DNA of 64,000 nucleotides from Sparassis latifolia (taxonomy: Eukaryota > Basidiomycota > Agaricomycetes > Polyporales > Sparassidaceae): the NCBI GenBank assembly GCA_018466975.1, contig CM031562.1, positions 1,922,001 through 1,986,000 on the forward strand, in the 5' to 3' direction. This document shows, one piece after another, positions 33,452 to 45,803 of this stretch. Each line of letters begins with the position of its first letter. The stretch's first letter is position 1. The translations under genes were made by a program, and so were the position numbers. Below the pieces are notes generated by a model that had not been told where the DNA came from, made no database searches, and was given only the letters and a program-made list of their open reading frames with translations.

Positions 33452-36370
33452 ATGCAGCCCGCACAGCGTCCACCCCCGCCCCTGCAGCAGGTTCAGCCAC
33501 AGCCACCCCCTCAGCAGCAGCCACCAGTCAAGATATACAATGCCGTCTATTCCTCAGTTCAGGTAAGCGTCCGCTTTTCTTCCCTCGCCTCATTACTCAT
33601 GTGCGTCCCGTGTCAGGTCTACGAGTGCATGGTCCGCGGCATCGCCGTCATGCGTCGTAGAACTGACTCCTACGTCAACGCGACTCAAATCCTCAAAGTC
33701 GCAGGCGTCGACAAGGGCCGACGCACCAAGATCCTAGAGAAGGAAATTCTCCCCGGTAAGCACGAGATCGTTCAAGGTGGCTACGGCAAATATCAAGGCA
33801 CCTGGTGCGTGTCACTCCCTCTGTCCTTTCACCCTTATTAAAACACGCTCAGGATCCCGCTCGAGCGCGGTCGCGACATCGCCATACAGTACGGCGTCGC
33901 CCCTCTTCTAGGTCCTCTCTTCGATTTCGTCCCCAATGCCAATCCACTCGGCGCCCTTCCCCCAGGAATGCCAAGTGTCACTGGTACGTGCCTCTATGGC
34001 GTTTCCCGTGTTCTCTCTTCCATGTTCTCTCTGTTCACCAGGCGCTCCAGGTGGCTTCGTGCCCTCTGGCCTCGCCCCACCTCCCATCATGCCGGGCTCT
34101 GCCCTCCGCCTCCTCAACCAAGGCCGCGCACAAGGTCTCTTCACGCCCTCGACATCAGGTATGGACTTAGCGCGGTCCAGCACTTATCCCTCACCGGGCG
34201 CATATTATTCAGGCGCATACCCACAATCTCCATTTTCCCCCATACCCGGCGTGTCTCCTACACCCCCACCCCTCATGCCGTCCTCTCTCAAGAGGACGCG
34301 CACTGATTCAGATTTTGACTATGCTATGGCGTCACCGGCTAACAGCTCACAGATTTCTCCGCCTGTTCTCGCTGCGTCGCCTGACATCCAGATGGCGGAA
34401 CGCTCGCGTCCAGCATCCGCTGCTCCGCAGCTTGAAGGGGTTACCGGACCATCACCGGCGAAGCGCGCACGCACAGAACCGTCACCTCTACAATCGCAAG
34501 TCACCGATGACGCGTTGCAGCCTGCTCCGCATATACAACTCCAGCCCACACCCCCTGTTCAAGATGTTGCGCAACAACAACGCGCCTCGACACCCGCTAT
34601 CAATGGTATCTCTCGTCCTCCGAGCTCAGAAGCCGCGCTTCCGAATGGAAAGCCGCCAAGCGAAGCTCCTCCGCTCGAGGCAGAACTCCTGGACGTGAGA
34701 TTCGCGACCAAACCGACCATGCCGCACACGACAGACACCAGTGCCCCTCTGAGAGACCCGAGGAGGGTCAATGTCGTGTCCGCCATCTGTCAGCGGGACG
34801 ACCCCACTCCCGTGCTCGACGCGCTGCGCGAAATACCGCCCGACAACCCCGACCTGACGATGGACGTCGACCTGGTACTGGACGACCAAGGGCACACCGC
34901 CCTGCACCTCGCGGCGAGCCTGGCGCGGCACGGCATCGTCGACGCGCTGCTCAGCAGCGGCGCGGACATGCATCGTGGAAATTACAACGGCGAGACGCCG
35001 CTCATCCGCGCGTGCCTCGCGACGCACAACTTCGACCAGCAGACGTTCCACGTGCTCGTCGGTGCGTTGCACGCGTCGATCCGCACGATCGACATGTCGC
35101 GCAAGTCCGTACTGCACCACGTCGTCGCGTCCGCTGGCGTCAAGGGACGCGCGATTGCGGCGCGGTACTACCTCGACCACATCTTCCTCTGGATCGCGCA
35201 GCACCAGGGCGGGGACTTCCGCTCCCTCGTCGACCTCCAGGACGAGCACGGCGACACGGCGCTGAACATCGCCGCACGCGTCGGCAACCGGAGCTTGGTG
35301 CGCACACTGCTCGATGTGGGCGCGAATCGGATATTGCCGAATAAGCTGGGCCTACGCCCCGGCGACTTCGGAGTTGAGACAGAGGTCGGTCGCGGGGGTT
35401 CCGACGCGTGTTTCTGCAGTGCGACTGACCGTTTCGGTTACAGGAGCTTGGTGGCGGGCTCCGAGCGGATGATATCCTGTCTTCCCTGCGCAGCGCTCCC
35501 TCCGCGCCGGTCCAGAAGAGTCAAGATGTATTGGCTGGTAAGGACCGTCAACTACAATCTTCTCGCTTCTAAACTGACGCACCGCAACAGACATGACCAC
35601 AATGGTGCAGTCTCTAGGGAACGAGTTCGCGGTGGAGATCAAGGCGAAACAGGACACCCTAGACGTGACGCAGGCGCACCTGCGCGCGGCGACGCGCTCG
35701 CTCTCGGATCAGCGCAAGCAGATACAATTGTGCCAGGCGCAGTGCGGCGAGCTCGACCAGGTGACGCAGCGCGTGCGCAACCTTCAGAAGGCGCTCGTGG
35801 ACGAGGACGCGTTTGACTGGACGGGCCGCACAGAACCCAGCGGGAGCGACGCCGCCGCGTCTGCGGGCCCCGCGTTCCGTGCGCACGGCCAGGCGGCGCC
35901 GATGGCGACGCTCACTGGATCGGTCGACATCTCTTTCAACCTTGACGTCGACCCCACCGTCCCCGTGTCAGACTCGGTGGCGAGCCTCATCCGCCTGCGG
36001 CGGCTGAAGCTGTGGCACCAGCGGATCGAAATGCTCATGGAGGAGCGCCTGAAGTCCCTGCAGGGCGCTAGCGCGGAGAAGGAGTTTCAGTGCAAGAAGA
36101 TCGTTGCGCTGTGCACCGGGGTGTCCATCGACAAGATCGAGGAGGTAAGCGAGGGTTGTGAAGCGCGTTGCAAAAATCTGCTGACGCGGATTCTCTGCTC
36201 AGATGCTCGATGGCCTCGTCGTGGCTGTCGAAAGTGAAGCGCAAGTCATCGACATTGGTCGTGTATCTGGGTTTATGCAAAAGGTGCGACCGGCTACCCA
36301 CGCCACTCGGGGATTGCCCTGACAGTGTCTTTTCCATCCGCCACTGCAGGTTCGTAATGGTGTGATATAG
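33452..36370 (+). CDS. MBP1: APSES cell-cycle transcription factor, Mbp1/Swi4 type
   Basis: DNA-binding subunit of the MBF/SBF-like G1/S regulator. Exons 33452..33562, 33617..33804, 33853..33983, 34042..35384, 35444..35537, 35591..36144, 36203..36283, 36350..36370; 840 residues. The N-terminus is a Pro/Gln tract. The APSES (KilA-N-like) domain spans about 28-125, with [40 protein letters not shown] and [18 protein letters not shown] long disordered region contains [13 protein letters not shown] basic patches. Ankyrin repeats lie around 450-620 ([51 protein letters not shown]). A C-terminal helical region has [20 protein letters not shown]. It is transcribed away from MVP1 and ends 152 bp from the 3' end of PRP4. 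Confidence 0.93.
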
Positions 36371-36522
36371 TGAATCGGTGCCTATGTATGCTGGTAGCGC
36401 TCGCGCAGAACACTCTGGAGCCGGTCGTAGATTATTCTCATTCTCAGTCCTCTCAGCAATGTACCATCTACTGCATTGAATCCTATCACACGCGGGCATC
36501 GAGCGACGTTACGTACCGCAAC

Positions 36523-38485
36523 CTAGATGATGCTCTCATCCGGCGCGAACATCTGGAAGTTACGGTTGTACGTCCCGGACGCGAGGAACTTCGCGTCGCT
36601 GGACAGATCGACGGACATGACCTTCCCGCCGTCCGTCGGGAGCGTGCGCAGCAGCTGCCAGTCGTCTGCGCTCCAGAGCTTCACGAACCCGTCATAACCT
36701 GCACTAGCGAGATATAGCCCGGAACGGTACCGCCACTCCTCTGCTGCATGCTCTTCGGCCTGATGGGGCTGCTCATCGATGCCGTTCATGAGGACGTCCG
36801 GCGACGCGCTCGCGAGTGTATCGGGCAGTTCATCTCCGCGAAAGAAGCGGACATCGGAGACGTTCGAGAGGTGAGCGGGGATAGTGTACAGCGCCTTCAA
36901 GGACCGCATGTCCCATATCCGGATCGTGTCGTCGCCCGACCCTGTTGCGATCTGGTAACTACGGGAATGTCATGAGACACAGCCACCCAGACAGGACCAA
37001 AAGATCGTACCCGTTTGGCGAGAAAGCGATAGCGAAGATTGCCTGAACATGTCCATCGAGCACCATAGCTGTCCGACCTGTTCGAAGATCCCAGACTCGA
37101 CCAATCGCATCAAGACCTCTACAAAAGTGTGAACTCGGCGTATTGACAACTTCGGAGGACATACCCTGATGCTGCAAGAGCCCCATCATTCTGGAACTCA
37201 ACCGAGTATACCTCCTTGGAGTGTCCTTCTTGCAGGAGTAGCTCCTTGGAGGTATTGACATCCCACAACCTCCACGTAGTGTCGAAACTAGCACTAGCCA
37301 CATAGTCGCCCGATGGGTGAAAAGCTACGCGACATACACGATCTGCGTGTCCCTTAAGCACTGATAACGGTGTCTCACTGAGGACGGGAGACATATCAAT
37401 ATTGATGCACTCCTGACAGAGGTCAACTCACCTATTCAAGGACCAAAGGTGCAAGTTCGTGTCGCCGGCGCCGCTGACCAGGTTGACACTACTCTCACTC
37501 TGCGATAGCGTGGCTTGTGGATGCCATGCAACCCCTCCCACTCGATCGCTGTGACCTTATATAAGGATATAAGCTGAATGCTAATGGCGACTTGGCAGCA
37601 CTTACCGCGCAGTGTTCGTATAGGAGTACAATTAGGCACGTTCCATAGTTTCACGTTCCCAGACCAGCTGCCTGTAGCTAAGATTTTGCTGTTTGGTGAG
37701 AACCGTACCTGCGAGATTGGCCGGTCGTCGCCAATCTGAGATCCGAGGTTTGCGAATTGCTGGGAAAAGGAAGCAGTTACAACACATATACAAAATGCGG
37801 AGGATATACTCACTTTTACTTCAGCAAAGATCTTCTTGCGGATGTCAATGATTCGTCCGAGGGAAATTTTGCTGTCTATCCGCTGTTGGGCGACTCGTTT
37901 TTGAGCTCTACATGGGAACAGCAAAAGCAAAGGAGACATAGTAAGCACCTATCTCTGTGCTCTACCTATCGGTAGCGAAAATCCAACCTGGGGAGAGAGT
38001 ACTCCGCTAATCGTCTGCGTGCCTCCAGGAGTTCCAATGGACCTGGAGAGTAGAACTCCTCCATCTGCGATATGGTTATTCCTCCCCTTCCAAATAATAG
38101 AATGTGAGCGCTCACGTACCTCTTCCTCGCTTTCTTCGCTGGACTCCTCCTCCACTTGCATAGCCTCCTCTCCTCGGGCGGCATTGATTTGAGAGAGGAC
38201 ATAGATGAGACGGTCTCTACGATCTGCAGCCTACACATACTATCAACAAGGCCTCATCTCGAATAAGTGCCAAACATCGCTTACTCGTTCTCCAAACAGG
38301 GTGATAGGTTCTCCAATTTCTCGCAACCTCGCTTTCACTCGGTTATCATCTGTAGGTACGGCCAGACTTCGTGCCTTCTTCTTGCGCTCCAATTCGTCCA
38401 GGAGCATCTTGTTCTCCTGCCTAACACGTTCCGACCCAAGGTAATTTCCATCGTCAATAAGTGTGTCAAGGGTAAGTTCGGACAT
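36523..38485 (-). CDS. PRP4: U4/U6 snRNP WD40 protein Prp4
   Basis: Spliceosomal U4/U6 di-snRNP component. Exons 38285..38485, 38120..38230, 37988..38064, 37814..37907, 37606..37759, 37432..37555, 37165..37377, 37011..37118, 36523..36958; 505 residues. The N-terminal SFM/Prp4 motif is visible as [17 protein letters not shown] followed by [16 protein letters not shown]. After an acidic stretch and a basic helix ([18 protein letters not shown]) come seven WD40 blades from about residue 175, with [77 protein letters not shown] and a final [12 protein letters not shown]. Length and domain order match the family. It shares a 193-bp divergent promoter with the PMT gene. Confidence 0.93.
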
Positions 38486-38678
38486 GGTTAGAGCGTTCAG
38501 CTAGCATGCGCCAGCACCCGTGAGTGAATTTAGCTTCACGAGAATGCGGTAGGCGTTGTTTGCCGGTATTTGGCAAAAGGCTTAGATCTAAGCAGTTGCC
38601 AAATGCGGATGCCAACATCTGCGGGCACGTTACGCAGACTTGAACGCCAACGTCCGCCCCCCCCCCTTTCCCGATAAC
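38486..38678. promoter_or_regulatory. Divergent promoter PRP4 / PMT with nested palindrome
   Basis: Within this 193-bp bidirectional promoter, ATTTGGCAA (38569-38577) and TTGCCAAAT (38597-38605) are exact inverted copies. Almost centred between them is the perfect palindrome CTTAGATCTAAG (38582-38593). The symmetry suggests a site for a dimeric regulator or an extrudable hairpin; no factor is assigned. Confidence 0.45.
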
Positions 38679-41520
38679 ATGTCGGCGTCCACATCGTCGA
38701 CATCACCGCCTGGTCCCCTTCGAAACCGAAGACATGTTACCGCCCTGGACTCTCCTCGCGCTGTTGAGGTGGACGACGACCGCGACGAACATCTCGCCGA
38801 CTACCACGTAGTACGTGACACGCGTCTTGCGAGTGGGACAAGATTATTCATTACATCTTGCAGAAGAACCGCAGCTACATCGAGATCCTGCTGGAGTCTG
38901 AGGAAGCCAGTATGGTGGTAGTTGCCGTCCTGACTGCGCTTTCCTTCGCCCTCCGTTTCTACAAAATCAATTGGCCAGACCAAGTAGTGTGAGTGCTCAG
39001 CCAGTGTGACGCGTGTGTATGATATACATATATCCCTACAGGTTCGACGAAGTCCACTTCGGCAAATTCGCGTCATACTACATCTTGCGGGAGTACTACT
39101 TTGATGTCCATCCTCCCCTCGCGAAGATGCTCTTTGGTCTAGCGGGCTGGTTTGTTGGATATGACGGGCATTTCATGTTCGAAAACATTGGTGACAGCTA
39201 TCTTGAAAATCACGTCCCTTATGTAGGATTGAGGGCCCTCCCTGCGATATTGGGGAGCCTCACCGTCCCTATTGTCTATGCAATCATGAAAGAATGCGGG
39301 TACTCCACCGTTGTCGCCATTTTCTCCGCCTCCATCATATTGCTTGGTGAGCCTAAGTTATACGTGCCGGACTTTATTGATTAACTCTGTCTCAGATAAT
39401 GCTCATATCGCGCAGTCGCGCTTGATTTTACTGGATGCGACACTGATCTTTTTCATGTCTCTGACACTGTATTCGTATATTCGTTTCCGCAAACTGCGCT
39501 TCCTGTGAGTGCGACACATCCCCTGCGGCATGTCAACAATATTTACAAATAACGTAGTGAGTTCTCCCCTGAATGGTGGGGTTGGCTACTGGCTACTGGC
39601 ACCTTCATGGCTTGCACCTGGGCCTCAAAAGTTAACGGTGTCCTGACGGTGGTCGCCATTGGAATCGCTGTCTTGGTCGACCTTTGGGACCTTCTTGACC
39701 AGAGGAATAGTATGGTGTGTTGCATTCCGTCAGTCTATGTGTTGTACTGACTGTGACTTGATAGGATTACTTTTGGAAGCATTTCATGGCTAGAGCGGTC
39801 GGGCTCATCGTGCTGCCCATCTTCTTATACCTTCTCTTCTTCTATATCCACCTGTCAATCCTTGTGAAGACTGGTCCGGGCGACACTTTCATGAGCCCGG
39901 CGTTCCAAGAGACGCTGATAGGGAACGAATTACTTCTGAACAGCCAGGGTAAGTCATCGTACGATGTCTTGGCTGTCATGAGATTGAATGGTTCGTGGGC
40001 AGAGATTCGATACTACGACACTGTTACTATCAAACACAAGGATACCAGAGTGTTTCTGCACTCGCATCCAGAGGTTTATCCTCTGAAGTACGAAGATGGC
40101 CGCATAAGTAGTCAAGGTAGTGTTCCCATCAATTTCCGGTTATGCCTTCTGATGATAGTCCAGGCCAGCAGGTGACTGGTTATGGCCACGACGACTCTAA
40201 CAACAACTGGCAGATCATTCCCACGAAGGCTCTCCCAGAAACTGGCCGTGGGCGGATCGTGCGTCACGACGACGTTATCCAGCTTTTGCACGTCAACACG
40301 CAATCCTACCTGTTGACACATGACGTCGCATCCCCCCTCATGCCTACGAATGAGGAGTTCACGACATGGCCGAAGGACGATCTTTCCCGTTATAATGATA
40401 CGCAGTTCGAACTGCGCATCGTTGATGGCCATGAGGGCGACTCGTGGAAGAGCAAGTCTGGACATTTCCGCCTCATTCACGTACCAACAAAAGTCGCTAT
40501 GTGGACACATTCGAAGCAACTTCCTGAGTGGGCATTCTCACAGCAGGAAATCAATGGCAACAAAAATGTCAATGACAAGACTGCGGTCTGGTTCATAGAC
40601 AATATTGTTGCGGATGAGAGTGAGTGCTTCGCTGTGGACATAACTGGCTGATACTGACAATTCTTCGGTAGCTGGCGAGGATCTGAGACAACGCACAGGC
40701 GATATCCCTCCGAAGCCGCCAAAGAAGATGAACTTCTTCAAGAAGTTTGCGGAATTGCAGCTTTTGATGCTACAACACAACGCGGGTCTGACTGCGTCCC
40801 ATCCATATGCAAGCACACCAATCAACTGGCCGTTCCTACTCAGCGGTATCAGTTTCTGGACCGAGTCCAACGACCAGAAACAGATTTATCTCATCGGTAA
40901 TCTCATCGGATGGTGGATGTGTGTTGTGTCTCTATCAATCTATGTCGGCATTGTCGGTGGGGATTTGGTGATGAGGCGACGGGGTGAAAACCCGCTTTCT
41001 GATCGTACGTTCCTCTCATGAGTGCTTCGTAATCCCACGGCTAACCAGGCGGTGCAGCTGTCCGCAACAGGATGTGGAACTCGACAGGGTTCTTCTTCGT
41101 AGTTTGGGCAGTGCATTATTTCCCCTTCTTCTTGATGAGCCGACAGCTGTTCATTCATCATTACTTGCCATCGCATCTTGCCTCTGCTCTGGTCGCTGGA
41201 TCGGTACTGAGCTTCGTGCTTTCCGAGGAAGTGAACTACCCAGTGTCGACACGTGGCCCATTGTTGTTGCACCCGAAACAAGCGAGAAAAGCAGATCTGG
41301 GCGTGAAGGGCCCTGTCGTCGTCGGGCTTTCCATACTACTGCTGTTGATTCTGTTCGTCTACATTTCTCCCTTGACATATGGAACGCCAGGGTAAGTCAT
41401 CTGGAGTCGGTCTCTTCCTCGTGCTTACGATTTCGTCGCAGGTTGGATGGAGATGCCGTGAACCGCAGACGGCTGCTGTCCGGATGGACACTGCACTTTG
41501 CAGGAAAACCAACAGATTAG
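38679..41520 (+). CDS. Protein O-mannosyltransferase (PMT, GT39)
   Basis: ER membrane enzyme that transfers mannose from dolichyl-phosphate mannose to Ser/Thr of secretory proteins. Exons 38679..38810, 38864..38988, 39042..39346, 39396..39504, 39558..39714, 39765..39948, 40003..40116, 40164..40619, 40672..41004, 41049..41391, 41442..41520; 778 residues. The catalytic loop motif FDEVHFGKFASYYILREYYF followed by DVHPPLAKMLFG is clear. The central MIR region has YYDTVTIKHKDTRVFLHSH, HDDSNNNWQIIPTKAL and LLTHDVASPLMP. Several multispan helices lie at both ends (for example LIVLPIFLYLLFFYIHLSIL and VVVGLSILLLLILFVYI). I did not assign PMT1, 2 or 4 subfamily. It could modify the Ser-rich part of chitinase 3. 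Confidence 0.92.
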
Positions 41521-41918
41521 GAGGTGTTGAGCGTTTCCTTTGACCTTGTGTTTGATACCGTGCATCCGCATGAACCCTTCGTAAATATAATATCATTGTC
41601 ATATGTATGGTTTTCAGAGATGGGGAAAATGTAACGTGTTGCTGTCCGCAAGCACTAATGTAATGGTAGGCACCTTGCTACACCTCTAGATAGTTGACCT
41701 CTGTTTTACAACTTGTGGAGTAATGACAAAGTACAGGAACCAAGCCAGTAAGCATACTTGAAAGCAATCAGAAGGGAAAACTGTAGTACGAGGAAAGCCA
41801 ATGCAGCACATTTGGTAAAGTATGATGGTAACACAGCAGAGCAAAAAAGAAATTGTAGAATGATGCCTTTGAATCATTTAAGCCAAACGTACAGTTTGAT
41901 TAATTCCATGAAAGACAC
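41521..41918. other. AT-rich intergenic, convergent PMT / BAH gene
   Basis: An AT-rich stretch of about 400 bp. It marks the start of the AT-rich pocket. No gene is seen. Confidence 0.4.
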
Positions 41919-43684
41919 CTAGATAGCTCCATGGCACTTGGGACAAATCAGGGGGGGACAATTCATCCAAGTCTCTATGGTCAAATCCTGCTCTCTTTTC
42001 TCCCAGTAAGGTGCATAGGGTGATGCAAGTAGTGAGACTTCAGCAAGCTCATTACACACCTTCTCCAATGCCTTGATATGTCTGTCATCATCAGTGTTGT
42101 GAACAACCCTTTCTCCTGCCAAATCATCCGGGTTATCAACCCACTCCAAGTCTCCAACCTGATCTCCACGCTCCATCGCCTCCACCTGCTGAGTGAGTGA
42201 ATTGATCTGAGAAAGCCAGCTTCCTCCTGGTTGGGCACATACAGCTTCAAATGTCGCATAAATGAAGCGACGTGCCAGAACAACCTCCACAACATTACCA
42301 AAAGGTAATACACCATCTGTAGAGCCCATGTGAGGTTGTCGAATGATTGGACCCTGAGCAATGGATAGCAAACTTGGAGGAAGGTGGGTGAAAATATCTG
42401 AAGGCATGTCCATTAAGGGCAGTGCCTCAGATAATGAGTAAGGGCCTTCATCTGAAGATTCCTCACAAAAATAGTTTAACAAAGGACATGGAAAATCCAC
42501 ATCTGGGGCAACAGCCAGTAATCGGATGCTCCGATCACCTCTGTACCTGACAGATGGTGAATCAAAGGAGCCAGAATCTACAAGGCACATGGTGTGATAC
42601 CACTGTGCACAATCTGGCCGTGGGCAAAAATGCATAACATCACTAATGATTATGAGATCCAATGAGTTGTAAGAAAAAAACGGAAGAAATTTATAAGCAT
42701 ACGGTGGGTCATCATGTAATGCTGATGTTCCTTGAGATTGCCCAGCATGTGATATTGATATAGGAAAGGGATTGTAAGGCTTTGTGCACAATAAAAGGCA
42801 TGAATCTTCTGTGATCTTCAGCTGAAAAAAGTCTGATCACATGAATAAGAAGTGAAATTGGAAGCCTCACCTTAATTGATCTTCTCTTGTGATCTAAGGA
42901 AGATCGCCAGAAGAAATCCATAGGTCCAATTTCAGAAACTTCCAAAAGGCCCTCATCATACATGTATACATTTACTGGCCCTATCAGATTATATTGAGTA
43001 TCACATACTATCAGAAACAGTAGACATACTCAATATGGATTGGCAGGATACGATGTCTATCATATCAGAGTATATTCTCTCATAGGGTGCACAGGCCTGT
43101 GCATCACTATAATGCACGTATTAGTGATAATTACAAGGCTTTAAGGCTATAATGATGAACTCACAAGCTACCGATCCACTTCGCTATGTCATGCCGAGAC
43201 CAATACCATCTTACTTTTGCAAATTGATTCTTGCTTGAATCTTCACAAATGGTGAGGACACGGCCTACCCATTCATCTTCTGTGCCATCAAAGGGAGTGC
43301 AAGATAACACTGGAGAGTTGTGTGTAAAAGTCCAAACATCAAGTCAATTTACCAGGAACATACTCATCACCTTTCCTAATCAGTTTTGAGATAACTTGTA
43401 GCTGGTGATCTACAACTGATGCATCATCACTTTCAGAGCCATCAGAATCTGTGATAGCCATTTCAACAGGTACTATGGTGAGAGTCAGTCTGCACCAACA
43501 TGAGGTAAAACATATACTACAACCTACCTACAATAGCCCCAGCAGGCTGCATTCTTGCAAATTCTTGCATTGAAGGGCCATCAGTTGGCATCTTAATGGC
43601 ATGTGTCTTTTTGTGTGAAAGATAGGTCTTTCCTCTTCTTCTCTTGGAAGAAATAGAGTTGCCCAGCCGAGTACTTGCCATCAT
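41919..43684 (-). CDS. BAH-domain protein with PHD-like zinc motif
   Basis: Exons 43528..43684, 43353..43472, 43165..43309, 43030..43106, 42871..42980, 41919..42821; 503 residues, frame kept through all five introns. The N-terminus is basic (SSKRRRGKTYLSHKKTH). The BAH-like domain (about 85-215) has EDEWVGRVLTICED, FAKVRWYWSRHDIA, then ACAPYERIYSDMIDIVSCQS, VYMYDEGLLEVSEIGPMDFF. It is followed by a PHD-like cluster, HFCPRPDCAQWYHTMC, and a C-terminal ICPKCHG. Such proteins are expected to bind chromatin. The gene and its surroundings are clearly more AT-rich than the neighbouring genes, and it sits beside a P450 pseudogene, so it may be a lineage-expanded accessory gene. The function is not established. 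Confidence 0.72.
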
Positions 43685-44196
43685 ACACTGAGTATGATGA
43701 TTATGACAGAATGGAATGACGCTCGAACGTCACAAATACGATTCAGAGTTGACACATCAAAGAAAACCTTAACTTTATACTTATGGGGACTTAACCGTCT
43801 TATTCAAGTAATTAAGATGTTCAAGGATCTCGATACTTGATCGGCTTGGCCGGTGGCTTTGAAATGGTTTGACAAACTTGATTCATTGTACATTGCTCAA
43901 TTATAAGCTTGAAGGTATGCCATACCACATCAATGAGAATAACAAGTATATTGAGTACAGTAAGTACATGCAAAATGCTGCAATAATATCCGTTGCACCA
44001 TCATGCGCACACAGATCGTGACGCTGCGCAGTCCACCCTGCAAAGTTCGTGCAGTTGCACACATGATGCATGATGCCGGTGGAAGATGGTCAAAGCTGTG
44101 GGACGTTAGATGGGGCGGGCACACCGCTGGGTCAGCAGGACGTCTCACCTCGCGCTTCGATTCATTCCGCGCGGCCGGGCACAGGCGCAAAATCAT
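43685..44196. other. AT-rich spacer
   Basis: The region upstream of the BAH gene, changing to GC-rich sequence near 44000. A TTTATACTTAT motif near 43772-43782 could serve as a core promoter. No gene is supported. Confidence 0.35.
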
Positions 44197-45803
44197 CTAA
44201 ACGCACCGTCCACCGAAACCGAAGACGAAGTCCCGCGCATCTCGCTCTGGCACTATGCCCAAGAATCTCCCTGGTTTGAACGTGGATGGGTCTTCGTACG
44301 TGTGAGGGTCATGGAGTAGTCTCCTACAGTGGAAGAGCGAGATGTTTCAATGCCATATCCATGACGCAATTGGCTCGAGAAGAAACAGACCAAATGTTGG
44401 CAAACACAACTGGGCCTTTCGGAATAAAGTAACCTGCATGCACGTCGTCTTCGCTCAGGCAATACGGAAGACCTGGGGAATATACCATGGGCAAGACCTC
44501 AAGGTACAACACTGAAACATACGGGAGTTGATCTCTGTCGGCGAGCTGAGGGAAACGATCATGCCCGATGACTGAATCGATCTCCGCCTGTCCTTGCTTC
44601 TGCACCTCAGGGTTGATCATCGTCATGAGGACAAACAAGATTTTCATGGATACACTCTGTGAAGCAAATGAAATGATTGAAATTGAAGACTCATCAATCC
44701 ACGCACTGCATCTGATCCACCTAAGCAAAGAGAACACGTGAGTTGGGACCTCCTCAAATTTCTTCCTCGTCGCGTTAACGCAACTTACAAAGACCTTGCG
44801 CTGACATCCTGATGAGCTCCTCGCGCTCAAAATCCACGTCGTCTTGAAGGAGTATAGACGTGAAGCTGGGCACTGCCGATCCCGCTGCCAGCAAAGAAAA
44901 AATGTTACTCAATTCTGCGACTAAATTCACGGGAACACTCACCATCCGCCCTTTGACAAATTCGAACGGCACATTACACAGTGCTTTGAAGTTTTTGGGC
45001 CACAAAGCTGTCGTCTTCTTCCAATTCCCACCTGGAAACCACTCTGGTACATACTGGATAAGAAGATCGTCATTCAGTGTCAAACAAGAATAGCGCTGCC
45101 ATGGAGAGGATCTCACGTATAGGAAAGACGTCCACCGCAAATGCACCAGGCACTGACGCGATCGACCAATTGTGCAATGCCACATCTGCTATCTTCACCA
45201 CGGGATTGTCGCCTTCCCTGACCTGATACCTAAATGCTATGGAGAGGATAACCGCGCCAGCAGTCCTGTCGTCATCCTTCATCGAAAGTACAGTGAATGA
45301 ACAAAGGCACCGACCTGTGTATAGATTGTGCTACGTCAACGTCACCATGCTCTGCCTCGCGTAGGAGCCTCGACATGCAACGGCGTGATCAGTTTGCCGC
45401 TAACAAAGAGCTGGCGGCAATCGGAGTATATGGCACTCTTTTTCTCGAGCATCTCTGTGATGAGTGTGTAGGAATTGATGATCACGATTGTTTGCCCGAA
45501 TGGAGTGACGGATACAAGATCCCTATAGGTATCGGCCCATCGTCCAAATGTGAGCCAGTGGTGCAAGATGGGCATGTCCAAGGCATTTCCTATCACTGGC
45601 CACTCTTTGGGACCCGGAGGGGAAGGGAGTGCCAAGAGGCCGATATCTGCAGCAGACCCCAACAGGTACTTTATAGGCTTCATGTACCGTCAATTCTGCA
45701 ATTAGACGCCGCAGTCCCGCCCCACCTCTGGCAAACAAATTACTTTGATGCAGACTAGCTTCTCTCGCTGGTACAGCGCTCGCGACAGAAGCTCTAGAAT
45801 GCG
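44197..45803 (-). pseudogene. Cytochrome P450 pseudogene
   Basis: Homology to basidiomycete O-methylsterigmatocystin-oxidoreductase-type P450s is plain: PPGPKEWPVIGNALDMP near 45620, YVPEWFPGGNWKKT near 45040, LLQDDVDFEREELIRMSAQG near 44830, PEVQKQGQAEIDSVIG near 44590, and [16 protein letters not shown] with VFGFGGR near 44230. Several key parts are damaged. Between LFVSGKLITP and TAGAVILS roughly 60 residues are missing, with only about 100 nt there. The K-helix ExxR reads EVLP. After FGFGGR the frame stops, so the haem-ligand cysteine (RxCxG) is absent. No in-frame start precedes the N-terminal fragment. It is unlikely to be a working enzyme; a badly spliced young gene is the less likely alternative. 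Confidence 0.75.

Noticed and set aside
38811..38842. PMT exon starting at 38843 (IIHYILQKN)
   Set aside because: It needs a 32-nt intron. The acceptor at 38863 gives a normal 53-nt intron and keeps the frame.
42991..43036. Inverted repeat ATATTGAGTAT / ATACTCAATAT
   Set aside because: It spans a BAH-gene intron and its exon edge. It may form a small intronic hairpin, but is short and AT-rich enough to arise by chance.
43088..43103. Perfect 16-bp palindrome TGCACAGGCCTGTGCA
   Set aside because: It is mostly inside the 77-nt BAH exon and is explained by codons; no evidence for a regulatory role.
43165..43172. Apparent frame break between BAH exons
   Set aside because: An overlooked 77-nt exon (43030-43106) restores phase and adds the expected BAH residues, so the gene is intact.
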